NCBI RefSeq assembly: GCF_000003815.2
Contig: NC_049982.1
Span: forward strand, 13,299,822-13,363,821
Direction: 5' to 3'
DNA length: 64,000 nt
From: Branchiostoma floridae
Lineage: Eukaryota; Chordata; Leptocardii; Amphioxiformes; Branchiostomatidae
Shown here: in pieces, positions 50,801 to 60,620 of the stretch
Layout of the letters: the number at the start of each line of letters is the position of its first letter
How positions within the stretch are numbered: position 1 is the first letter of the stretch
Notes under the pieces: generated by a model
Databases searched by the model: none
Seen by the model: only the letters and a program-made list of their open reading frames with translations
Told to the model about the DNA's origin: nothing
Position numbers and translations under genes: made by a program

Positions 50801-50968
50801 ATGAACACCACTTGCATAATGTACTTCAAAGCATGACAGGTTTTCTTGTTGACTTTTTCTGAGCTGTGCCCATGTTTTGTTTTGTTTTGCAGCCATGGTT
50901 ATCCGGATCCTGACTATTTGAGAAGGGTGAAAGAAGAGCTGGCAGTGAAAGGCATTACAACTTTGTGA
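35892..50968 (+). CDS. Macro-domain plus RING-Deltex (DTC) E3 ligase, 1342 aa, DTX3L/PARP9-like fusion
   Basis: Coding exons: 35892-35960, 37689-37856, 38339-39175, 39365-39628, 40093-40274, 41016-41239, 41415-41640, 42124-42305, 42544-42663, 43475-43579, 43880-45237, 45646-45863, 50893-50968. All have GT/AG borders and total 4029 bp. KH-like regions lie at about 25-90 and 210-400. A macro domain at about 447-635 has the ADP-ribose motifs IVNAANG (475-481) and PAISTGIFGVP (578-588). The loop HAAGIAAAI replaces the GGG-containing loop of hydrolytic macro domains, which suggests binding rather than cleavage. An acidic linker follows. A RING-like zinc site uses C896, C899, C911, H915, C918, C921, C932 and C937. 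A true RING uses C1160, C1163, C1176, H1178, C1181, C1184, C1195 and C1198. The DTC domain is about 1202-1342 ([36 protein letters not shown]). DTX3L/Deltex enzymes ubiquitinate targets and bind NAD+/ADP-ribose through DTC. The predicted role is ADP-ribose-directed ubiquitination. Confidence 0.92.
37255..37624. mobile_element. hAT-type MITE with perfect 8-bp target duplication
   Basis: The element runs 37263-37616 (354 bp). It starts CAGGGCTCTAGCCAGC and ends GCTGGCTAGAGCCCTG, and CTCTGTGT flanks it on both sides (37255-37262 and 37617-37624). The ends match the MITE at 4179-4418 (CAGGGTTGTAGCCAGC), so both belong to one family. Confidence 0.92.
46596..46665 (-). mobile_element. LINE 3' tail fragment, minus strand
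   Basis: A TTGAT pentamer run followed by TAGCTGTATAATCATGGGAA is the reverse complement of a LINE 3' end with an (ATCAA)n tail. Only the tail remains. Confidence 0.5.
46750..47100 (+). repeat. Dispersed repeat, also at about 49757-50060
   Basis: Both places share AGAAGGTTAYGTTTT, then CACGATATTTRGTATTTGAG, then TAGCG and GGTCAAGTTC. Their arrangement around the element at 48482-49755 suggests an old repeat cut up by later insertions. Confidence 0.5.
47294..48366. mobile_element. PIF/Harbinger-type MITE with 3-bp TAA duplication
   Basis: The element runs 47297-48363. It opens with AGCCCCGGTCACAAAGCGCG and closes with the inverted form (27 bp perfect), and TAA lies on both sides. A third terminal copy (GCGCTTTGTGACCACGGCTT) lies at about 48230-48252, followed by TTA. 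It shows either nesting or loss of a neighbouring copy. No transposase frame is left. Confidence 0.85.
48479..49758. mobile_element. Second Harbinger-like MITE (TTA duplication) with G-rich interior repeats
   Basis: The element runs 48482-49755. It begins GGGACTTGACGATAT and ends ATATCGTCAAGTCCC (15 bp perfect), with TTA on both sides. Both ends carry several units of GGGGGAGGGCCATTGAAAAA followed by TTTT. Its middle (about 48650-48840) contains TGCAGGAAATGAGGTTTCAG-like units related to the hAT MITE at 4179-4418. Confidence 0.85.
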
Positions 50969-52169
50969 CCATATCCGCCCGATTCATGTATGCCCCATCT
51001 TATTATAAATGTATAATGTGCCATCATTGTCTACAGTACGATAGAAGTATCCTTTATCTAAAGCATGCAACTGGCAACTACACCCACAATTGTTATACTG
51101 GTAATACTAAATAGTTAATTGAAATTGAGTTTGACATATTTATCTGAGCCAACATATATATACATGTAGAGAGAGAAAGAAGGTGATCAGAAAGCTTATA
51201 TTTGTGTGTTTGTGTGGGTGTTCATTATTAGATTTAGCCTGTTTGAATTTGGGATGTGGTGCTACTGCCCTTTAGAAAATGAGTTGGGTGTACATGTACA
51301 TGTACAGTAGTCTAGACAGCTTCTGTTATCAAAACTATCACTTCAGTATGACACCTGGCTGATTCAGGCCAATATTGATTTCAAGCTGCTTTTAAGAAGA
51401 GTCATAACAGGCTGCTCATGTATGCCTCCTCCTAGTAATGTTCTCTCAAAAGAAGTCTCAAAAGAAGAAGAATTATACATGTAGGAGTATGCACTACTGT
51501 CTACTAGACAAATTGAGAAGAAAGTTTTAAAACCAGGGTACACTGTACCATGGTTTGGTTCCAGTACACTTGCTGTCTTAAACTTTTGATTTTTTTTTAG
51601 CCGTTATTCATTATCATTTTCATGTTTTCAGATGATTTTATTTTGAGCCTTTTTGGTGTGTTTGGCTGTTTTATGCCATCATTGTATGAGATAATGATGT
51701 CACATCTGTCAGAAACATGACATTTTGTGCATGATGGTCGACAACCGGATCTTTTAATTATATAAGATCAATCCCATTACTAGCCTGATTTGCCTCTTTG
51801 AAGTTTACATTGTTATAATGCTGCAGTGTAGTCTGACAGAAAGTCTTTCCTGATTTGTTCCTACATTTTGTATCCCTACCTTCAATGCTTTGATGTACTT
51901 GTTTGAAATCAGAGTAATGTAATGTAATATGCATGTAGGATACAAATGTACCTCAATTATACTGTGCTCAGTGCGCACGTCTTTTGACGTTGTGCAGCAC
52001 ACACTGGTATTGTAGAGTTAATGGAAGTTTCCATATTAGTAACTTCTTTCAGCAGTAGATGTCCAACAAGAAACTAGATGTACTGTTTGAAGACTTTGTC
52101 AATGCTCTGTAAGAAAGTATTCATACCAACATGGCAACTTTGTGAAAAAGTTCCTTCCAGTGCATTTTT
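50969..52169 (+). other. Presumed 3' UTR and downstream flank of the macro-Deltex gene
   Basis: Sequence after the TGA at 50966-50968. No canonical AATAAA occurs in this stretch by eye, so the 3' end cannot be placed. No repeat was identified except TACATG runs. Confidence 0.4.
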
Positions 52170-53224
52170 ACCTCCATGAAATGTCATGGAGGTTATATTT
52201 TACCCTGCGTTTGTGTGTGTGTCTGTTTGTCTGTCAACAAGATAACTCAAGAACGGCTGGATGGATTGGTTTCATACTTGGTGTGTTGGTAGGGTGTGAT
52301 GAATGCTGGAAGTGATTAGATTTTGGGCCCCCTAGCGGCTTCCCTTGGTACTGCAGCGCAACTTCCGGTTTTGCTATCTCGTGTTCTGAACAAGCTATGG
52401 TCCCAATTTTTGGGTGTTAGATAGCTCTTGCGGTCAGGAATAAGTGACATAAGTTTGGGCCCCCTAGCGTCTAGTTTTGGGATAGCAGGGGCATTTTTGT
52501 CAAAAACTTCTGAAGACGATAACTCAAGAAAGGAACAGCGGATTTTCATGATTTTTGGTATGTAGGTACCTCAGACAATGTTGTACAAAATGAAATACTC
52601 ATTATGCAAAATTATATTACATTTGCATAATTAATGAGAATATTCTATCATAGCAGTTTTTTCTATGTATCTCTTGTCCCTGACGTGATATGGTCTTGAC
52701 ATTTGGGTGGTGGATAGCTTTCAGTGTCATGACAAAGTGGGGCAAGTTTCAGCCCCCTAACATTTAATTTGGGAACTGCAGGGGCGTTTTTGTCAAGACA
52801 TTCCAATGAGGATAACTGCAGAAAGGATTGACGGATTGGCATTATATTAGGCATGCGGGTACCTTAGGCAAAGATGTTCATAATGATATACATGTTATGC
52901 AAATGAGAGCTTAATTTGCATGATTAATGAGGAAATGGTATAATTCCATTGTTTTCAATAACTGGACTTCAATAAATGTAACACATGTTAATTATGATAG
53001 GTAGAATATAAGCAGATACCTAATATGGTAATGAGGAACTTATTTGCATAATTTATGTAAAAATTGCAAAACCGCTTTATGATTAATAATGGGAATTTTA
53101 TAATTGTGTACGTTAGTCAATGATGAACAACACCATGCATAAATCATGTTAATGTGTTAGTCAATTGCATGAAATTTATGAAAGCTCTAAATTTTCATGG
53201 AGGTATGAGGTCGCCGAACTCTAG
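52170..53224 (+). repeat. Dispersed repeat family, longest copy
   Basis: It starts ACCTCCATGAAATGTCATGG and ends CATGGAGGTATGAGGTCGCC, so the ends form a short inverted pair. Inside it repeats two related modules (GATAACTCAAGAACGG at 52241, GATAACTGCAGAAAGGA at about 52811) with CCCCCTAGCG and TACTGCAGCG motifs, then TTTGCATAATTAATGA blocks. No coding frame. It is likely a non-autonomous mobile element of unknown class. Confidence 0.75.
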
Positions 53225-55084
53225 TTTTGTAATAAGTTCATGTATCTACTCTAGTTTCTTTTGTGTATAGCTGCTAGTGTGAGTAGTTTATTGTAATTAA
53301 CTGCAAGCACCCTGTCACCCACTGGGAAAAATCTTACGGTTCAACTTGACTGTTTCATGTATTTTTGGTTTGGAACTTCAGTACATGTGTAAGGTGGACT
53401 GGTATCAATCATGCATAAAATGAAGTATGGAAAATTTTGAAAAAGGAATCCTACATGTAACACAAGTAGTTGTTGCAATTTTTTTTATAGATGTAACAGA
53501 ACAATATAGGAGAATGATAATGACACTCATTAATGTGTTTGATTATAGATATCTTTGTGTTGCTGATAATGTTAACATGGGTCATAGGTGAGTAGGAAAG
53601 TGGGTAATTTTATGTAAATTTTATCGATTTTTGTTCGGAGAGTCATAACAGGCTGAACTAGTAGTGTTGCTATACAAATGATCCTGAGGACATAGTATTG
53701 ACATTTTTAAATGTACAGGTGATGTACATTGTAGAGTCGTATGTATGTTTTGACATCATGAAGCCAATCTCAGCTGATGAATAAGGATGTGGGAAATTTG
53801 AAATGCTGTCACAGAAAGTGGTTCTGCACTTCAGACAATCAAGCTTGCATTTATCGAACCATATCCTGCCAGGTCAATCGATTCTCATAGGCGGAAATGT
53901 GTGGGTCAGCCCTCAAACATGCCTACAGGCTGCAGTACAAAGGGTGGCACGTTAATGGGCCTATGATTTAAGAACTTCAGGGTTTTACAGAGATTTACCC
54001 ACATACCAAATATGGAATCACACCCAGGCATTCTCTACTTATCTTTCGGACAGGCATCTCCGTGACAAACAAACCACAGCCACTACAATGCCTCCGTTTA
54101 ACCCGCAAGTACAGACTGCTTTTAGATTTTCTTTTTACCCCTCTACGCACAAATACACACACCGTGAGTGATACCCTAGCAGGGGTTATTCGACGTTTAG
54201 AGGGTAACGTTACTATAGAGGAGGAAGAAGAAGCAGAAGAGGAATTCAACTGAGATGCACAGGAAACTCACATCATTATTTCACATCGCTATCCCACTTT
54301 TACCAGCCAACCGCTTTGTGTCCCATTTTGCAGTTTTCTGAAGTATCTAGTGACTCGTTAATCAATGGGAAAGAGTACATAATTTGGCACAGAAAATAAT
54401 GATCTCATGACACTCAAATATCGAAAGTCAAGTTGATCATTAGGGCATGTACTGACGGATGAGGATGCCTGAAAAGGCTGAAACGTTCATATCTACCACT
54501 TGTCCTACTTTACCAAATGACCTAATTATAAATGTCCTACTTTGCCAATTCTGAATACTGTAATGTCTTTAAAGGGTAGCAGGAGAATTTATCTAACATA
54601 TGATATCTGCATGAAATAAAAGAAACACGGGGACAAGAAGTGTCGGTATATTTTAGTTAACCCGACCCTTTATTCATCATGGGATAAATTCAACTGAAAA
54701 AAAATTGACACGTACCAACGATAACAGCTAGCCCGTATTTTAAGGTACATTAATGCGCCTCCAGAGACTTTCCAAGTGGAACGGTTGCCATAGGCTCCAT
54801 TCAGTCAGGCAAGATAACGCCCAGCAAGTCATTTTACGTTGTACATTGACCCATACAGCCCCATAACAGTTATAAGGGAGACCTACTCGCCTTACTTTCC
54901 GTTAAGGATTGCAGACGCGAACATATGAGCTAACTACCATCCGGATGGTATCCAGGCTAGCTTACTTACTTACTTATCCTCTTCGTCCCTGATGAGACAT
55001 AGCTTAGCGTGTGTTATTAGAAATTGAATTGTACTTTGCATGGACCACTCCCCATTTGTTTCACCATTTATGCCCCAATGTTAG
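53225..55084. other. Intergenic sequence, nothing recognised
   Basis: AT-rich and non-coding. A short ORF at 54062-54253 ends in a glutamate run and shows no family. The segment CCTGAAAAGGCTGAAACGTT at about 54468 may be repeat-derived. Confidence 0.45.
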
Positions 55085-55806
55085 GTTGGGTGTGTAACAG
55101 TGTCAATGTGTCTGTGTATTTGTGTTTCCGGATATTTGTGGTCAGGCGCCGTGTATTTGGTAAGTGGGTAGAGGTTGGGAAGGCGAAGGTCAAGGTCGAT
55201 TTTTGGCCCCCTGGTATGTGAACTTGGTACTGCAGCTGAACGTCCAGTTTTTGTATCTTGCCCCGGACGTGCTATGGTCTTTATATTTTGATAGCAGATA
55301 GGTTGTGATGTAAGGAAAGCAATTGTACAGGTTTGGGCCACCTGACAGCTTGCTCTGGAGCTGCAACTGCTCCTTTCTCAGAATCTTCCGAAGAGAATAA
55401 CTGAAGAAAGGAACCATGGATTTCCATAATATTTGGTATGCAATTAGCTCAAACAGAGATGTACATTATCAAGTGCAAGTGCAAGTAAGAAACTAAGTTG
55501 CATTATTAATGAAGAAAATCTATATTTACATTGTTTTCCATTACAGCACTGATACACATAAAATGTGTAGTTTATGACAGGTGGAACATAAACAGATACC
55601 AATTATGAAAAGAAGTTCCTAATTTGCATAATTAATGAAATAGTGCCATAATTCTTATAACTATAACGGCCGAAAATTGATGTGAACGCGGATGTCATCC
55701 AATTGTAATCAAATCAACATGGACTAACTAAGCATAAATCATATACATGTAGAAGTTGTTTGCATAATTAGAACATTTCATGGAGATATGATGTCTCCGA
55801 ACTCTG
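55085..55806 (+). repeat. Dispersed repeat family, copy 2
   Basis: Same order of motifs as 52170-53224 (TTGGTACTGCAGCTGAACGT, AATAACTGAAGAAAGGAACC, TTTGCATAATTAATGAAATA) and the same end, CATGGAGATATGATGTCTCC. It is truncated at the start. Confidence 0.75.
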
Positions 55807-55839
55807 GTTCACTCTGTATTTGTGACTTCCATGATGGAC

Positions 55840-57110
55840 GTATCGGTCTTATTTTGAGATTTCCTAACGCCCTTGCTGATTTCCTTTGGTAGAAAAGAAA
55901 TATCGCAGGCTGCCACGAACACCACTTAAGTTAAAACTCTGGTGACGCTTTAGTGATCTTTAGTTAACTCTAGTTAGATGCACGCTGAAGAAGAGTGATG
56001 GATGTCACTCGAACGTCATGAAGTAAATCTCCGTTTTTATCCAATTGTAGAGATTAAATCGTATTTGAACACTTTAGTCGTCCTCCTACGCAGGGACATC
56101 CAAGAGCGAAACCGCCTGTCTGAATGTACCCTGCTTTCTCAACCGTCGCTCTCGGTTCCTGACCGCCCTGCTTATAAATATCAATGAGCTTACCCTTATA
56201 TATGCGAAAACTGAAAGGCCTATTCTCTGATTGGCTGACAGCTGGTTTGGGGGGGGGGGCGTCCACATGAACTAATGGTGACGGTTGAGAAAGCAGGGTA
56301 CATCCAGACAGGCAGTTCCGCCGTTGGATGTCCCTGCGTAGGAGAATGACTTTAATGAATGTTTTAAACATTTAGAAGCAGGAATGTTACCCATCGTGTT
56401 ATTAAACTCAAAGGTCAAGCACAGAACTTGTCTGTGCCAATGGTTTTGATGGACTTATCTATTCAAATACTGACTCCAGACAGACCCAAGGTGGATAGTC
56501 TTATTTTGAAGATGGTGATAATTGCCTTCTTGAGACAGCCATTACCTAACGCCCTCGCTGATTTCTATTTGGAGAAAAGAAATATCTTCGGCTGACACAC
56601 GCTGTCACGAGCAAACTTTGGTAAAATAACTCTAATGACGCTGCAGAAGAGTGATGGATGTCACTCGAACGTCACTCCGAAGTAAATTTCCGTTTTGATC
56701 CAATTGAAGAGATTGAATCGTATTTGAACACTTTAGTCAATGCTTCAAACATTTAGAAGCAGGAATGCCATCCATCGTACGCGTGTTATTGAACTCAAAG
56801 TACAAGCACAAAACTTGTCTGTGCCAGTGGTTTTGATGGACTTATCGATTTAAATGCTGACTCCAGACAGACCCAAGGTAGATAGTCTTATTTTGAAGAT
56901 GGTGATAAATGCCTTCTTGAGACAGACATAACCTAACGCCCTCGCTGATTTCTTTTTGGAGAAAATAAATATCTTTGGATGACGCAGGCTGTCACTGGCA
57001 CCACTTTGATATCAATGTTTAGAACATTTAGAAGCAGAAATTGCTTTCATCGTGTTATTGAACTCAAAGGTCAAGCACATAACTTGTCTGTATGTGCTAA
57101 TGGTTTTGGA
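55840..57110 (+). repeat. Tandem repeat of about 380-400 bp, three partial to full units
   Basis: Units share CTAACGCCCTCGCTGATTTC, GAAGAGTGATGGATGTCACT, CGAACGTC, ATCGTATTTGAACACTTTAG, CATTTAGAAGCAGGAATG and CAGACAGACCCAAGGT. Units begin near 55840, 56520 and 56930. The first unit is lengthened by the insertion at 56079-56348. Confidence 0.85.
56071..56356. mobile_element. MITE inserted in the tandem repeat, with empty site nearby
   Basis: The element runs 56079-56348 (270 bp). Arms of about 65 bp are inverted copies, starting CGTCCTCCTACGCAGGGACA on the left and CATTCTCCTACGCAGGGACA on the other strand. The flanks are ACTTTAGT (56071-56078) and ACTTTAAT (56349-56356). The unit at about 56731 has ACTTTAGTCAATGCTTCAAA with no insert, confirming the site and the 8-bp duplication. 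Confidence 0.9.
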
Positions 57111-57274
57111 GACTGAAGAGTCGTCAACAGAACGAATGGGGCACAACTGCTCCGCACTGACGACTGCTCCCCACTGACGGTACAATGTCTTTCCTCCATT
57201 ACCTAATCCTGCAGCATTATAGAATGGAGTATGATTATTTCTTCCTCTGACACCTAATATATCAAGCTGCTTGC

Positions 57275-57783
57275 TAAATGTGTGTGGGACCGAGTAGCGC
57301 AGCGGGACCGTGTTCGGCCCGTGACCGGTTGCCGTGTTACAGATCTTGTGCCCCTGGGAAAGGCACTTTACACGACTTTCCTCACTTTACTCAGGTGAAA
57401 ATGAGTACCTAGCTTTTGCTAGGGCCGTCCCTCCGATAGGACGTTAAATGGAGGTCCAATGTCTGGGGAGAGCCATACCCCAGGCACGTTAAAGAACCCG
57501 CCACACGTGCGATCGTGCGGTGTGAGTTGTTCAAAACCTACAGTACTTTGGCCGCACCTGGGGCAATTACTGTCGTATTGAGGTTACCTGAGTGGCGCCG
57601 AATGGCAGCTCGCTCCAGACCCTTGCGACAGTCGTATTGAGGTCACCGTGTGAGTGGCGCCGAATGGCAGCTCGCTCCAGACCCTAGCGATTGCCCACCT
57701 ATTGTAAGCTCCTCGCAATTCAGCCCCTGGCTGGCTGCAAAGAGTGAGTAGTCGGCCCACCCAATAACCCAATAACCCAAATT
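57275..57783 (+). mobile_element. tRNA-derived SINE of about 500 bp
   Basis: A tRNA-like head (GAGTAGCGCAGCGGGACCGT) is followed by a body with GGAAAGGCACTTTACACGAC, GGACGTTAAATGGAGGTCC and GGCACGTTAAAGAACCC. Then comes a 60-bp direct duplication (57570-57630 and 57630-57690, with GAGTGGCGCCGAATGGCAGC) and a CAATAACC tail. The exact family is not named. Confidence 0.75.
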
Positions 57784-58262
57784 ATGCATCGATGCTGGAT
57801 TTGGGAATTTCAAAGCTAAAGACAGGAACATTTTAGGTGAAAAAGTGAGCCATTATGTTGCCTAGATCAGTTGTGGTTCTATTAATGCCAATCTATAAAT
57901 GATATCGATATTTCTACTGACCTCGCATACCTTAGAGAAATACAGACTTCCATGCTGGCTGAAATGAGAATTGCACTTTTCTAAGGAAACAAAGTTTTGA
58001 AAGGTTTGACCTATATATCTACCAGTCCTGACTCTCAGATGTGACAATGTTTGGTCATGAGTGTTGGCTAACGTTTATGAATGGATTGTGTAAAACTTTG
58101 TAAGCTTAGGCCATAGCAAAGAGTGTCAGTCATGGTAAAGATGCCCTTGAGGCCGTAGAACTGGTGGTATTGGGAAGCGGAGCTTAGCCTCTGTTGCAGA
58201 TTTAGACTCCCGGGGTTGTTTTCTTTCAGTTGTCATTTTCATACTACAGATTCGCCATTTTC

Positions 58263-58418
58263 GAACACATCGCGGCCAGGTTTCGCACGAAGGTTGTTTT
58301 GCTGGAAAAAAGAATATGTAGGGGGGTTTGTTGTGGGCGGACTACAAACTCCCCAGCATGTATTCCTTTCAAGGCATAAGAACCTTCCCGGTGCGAAACC
58401 TGGTCGCGATGTGTTAAC
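58263..58418. mobile_element. Short foldback MITE
   Basis: GAACACATCGCGGCCAGGTT is mirrored by AACCTGGTCGCGATGTGTTA, with about 35-bp arms and a core of about 85 bp. ORFs on both strands across it are products of the inverted sequence. Confidence 0.8.
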
Positions 58419-58699
58419 ATCCAATAACAACTTGCGTCAACGCCCACAGAAAGCCCATCGCAAGAGGCTACTGGTTCAGCGAGGTTTAGATATATGTTTT
58501 ATTTGCAAAATTGTGCCCGAGGCTAATTACACGTACAGTCTCAAAGTAATTAAGTATATAACACTAGTTTCCAATCAAATATAAGGTACTACATTGACTA
58601 TTGTGGGTTTTGACTTCTGATTTGAGGATAGTGGTTAAAGAACTGTCCCACGTTTTGCAAAATAGGTGGGTTTTGTGATTTTGATTAAACGTAGACTTT

Positions 58700-59430
58700 T
58701 GGTGATTTTCTAATTAATCATAATGGCAAAAGCTCGGCGAAATTGTGGCAACAGTTTGAATCTGCTTCTTCCGGTCTCGTAGTTAGGACATTGACTGATA
58801 AAATGTATCTCATTTTCCACTGCGTTCATTGGGGAATATTTACACAATCTATCTCGAACAGGTTGCTTTTTATAACGACCTCTTTCTATCTCTAATGGAT
58901 GTGCTCTCATTCTTATATTACACATGGCGGATCTTTCATCGAGCTCATTGAGGTAACGTTACAGGTAATTTTCCATCGAATATTTATATTTGACACTTTG
59001 ATAAAATCCTAGCTTACCATTATTTCGCAATTCGTTAAATAACGTTTGGACGTACATGTCAGTGAATCTTCTCTTTAACAATGTACGAGTATGAACTTTT
59101 GATTTGAATGTTTTCTCCGCCAATGGAAAATTTGATGTTCTTAAAAGTCCTCCCTGATTCATTGAAAACCACCAATTTTACTTTTCTTTAGGTTCACTTG
59201 AACCTTCCATTTCAGACAAAAGGCATTAAGCTTCCCCAGTGCACACTGTAATCCTGTTTCAGATTCTGAAAACATCACATCTAGAATCGATGTAATAAGA
59301 GACGGTAACTGAAAGAAAACAGGCGGCGGAATCTGCAACGTCCACCTTTTCGATGTGGGAGTGTGTGGGCTTCTAAGGTTATTCATATGGTCAGTTATAC
59401 CACACTTAAGGGCTATCAGCATGTACTTCT
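58700..59430 (-). pseudogene. Degenerate LINE reverse-transcriptase fragment, minus strand
   Basis: Read on the minus strand, 59422-59159 has an RT palm end (LQCALGKLNAFCLKW then VNLKKSK). 59162-58959 continues the connection region. 58925-58710 has the C-terminal knuckle-like domain (IRMRAHPLEIERGRYKK, then RLCKYS, then E-N-E-I-H-F-x-x-x-C). The frames are broken between these pieces and both ends are missing. Confidence 0.8.
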
Positions 59431-59480
59431 AATCTCCAAGCATATTTACCGGTGACATGAGACTGCATCGACAGCCGGAC

Positions 59481-59718
59481 AATGAATGAATGAAGACCTT
59501 TATTGTACATTTTTGCCCAACCGAGCTAAGTCAAAACATATATACATATAAAAGTATCACAGATCTAGTATAACACAGAAGTTCGGCTTCTTCTCGCTTC
59601 TTAGTAATCGTGAAAATGTAGGACTGCATGGGTTTAGCTATGGTCGGTTTGTTAAAACGCATGGGGAATATTAACTTGTCAGTGCTACTCATGTGTCTAA
59701 AGTGAAGGAATCTACTTT
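59481..59718 (-). mobile_element. LINE 3' UTR fragment, minus strand
   Basis: Nearly identical in layout to 33654-33905: GAATGAATGAAGACCTTTAT, CCCAACCGAGCTAAGT, AAGTTCGGCTTCTTCTCGCT, ATGTGTCTAAA. It is a 5'-truncated copy of the same family. Confidence 0.85.
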
Positions 59719-60019
59719 ATGGACTTTCGGGCACGGTACTAGCCAAGAGTCCACCCATGTTGAATTTGGCCCGCTCCCGACTGTCACTACGGGGTCCGGG
59801 GTAGCGACTGGCAGGAGCGATCCAAGGCTGGACTACAGGCTGGCACGGTACCGCGCTCGGAGGGTACACGCAGCACCGATACTGGTACCACTGGTAGTGG
59901 TCTCACATCACGGCTGTATGTCCTCGTGCATTTGCAGGGCTTTTTATGGCATATCATTTCTGTTGCACCAAAGAGATTACAGGGAAGGTTGCACTTGGTT
60001 TACATTGCAGTCGTTTTCA

Positions 60020-60620
60020 GAGGAAACAATTGCATTAAGTAGAAAATTCTATCATGGCAGCTTTTCAATGTTTCTCTTGTCCCTAGCATGTTATGGTCTT
60101 GGCATTTGGGTCACAGATAGCTTCTGACATCAGGACAAAGTGGGGCAGGTTTGGATCCCCTTAAATGTAATTTTTGAAGTGCAATAGCGTTTTTCACAAA
60201 TGTCCTAAAGACGATAACTGAAAAAGGAACGACGGATTTCCATCATTTCAGGCATGCAGGTAGCTAATATGCAAAGATGTACACAATTAGATACACATTA
60301 TGAAAATAAGGACTTCAGTTGCATAATGAACTTCTACAATATATTTTATTGTTTCCATAACTGGAAGACAATAAATGTAACAAATGTAATTCATTCTAAT
60401 TGAAACATATCCAGATACCGAATGAGGTCCTGATTGGCAGAATCATACAAAATTGCACAATAATAAATGAGGGAACTTTACACTTGTGATACTTGTAACT
60501 TAGTGGAAGGTGAAAATAACCATACATTGATTATGTAAATGTATAAGTCATTTGCATAAACTCTCTTTTTAATCTGGAATTAATGATTACACAATGTAAA
60601 AAATGTAGTCTTGCCATATT
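60020..60620 (+). repeat. Dispersed repeat family, copy 3
   Basis: Colinear with 52645-53100: TTTCTCTTGTCCCTAGCATG, TATGGTCTTGGCATTTGGGT, GACAAAGTGGGGCAGGTTT, GATAACTGAAAAAGGAACGA, then AT-rich GCATAA blocks. The 5' part is missing. Confidence 0.75.

Noticed and set aside
58216-58584. 122-residue ORF across the foldback element
   Set aside because: It is formed by the inverted arms of a MITE and ends in AT-rich sequence, with no protein family.
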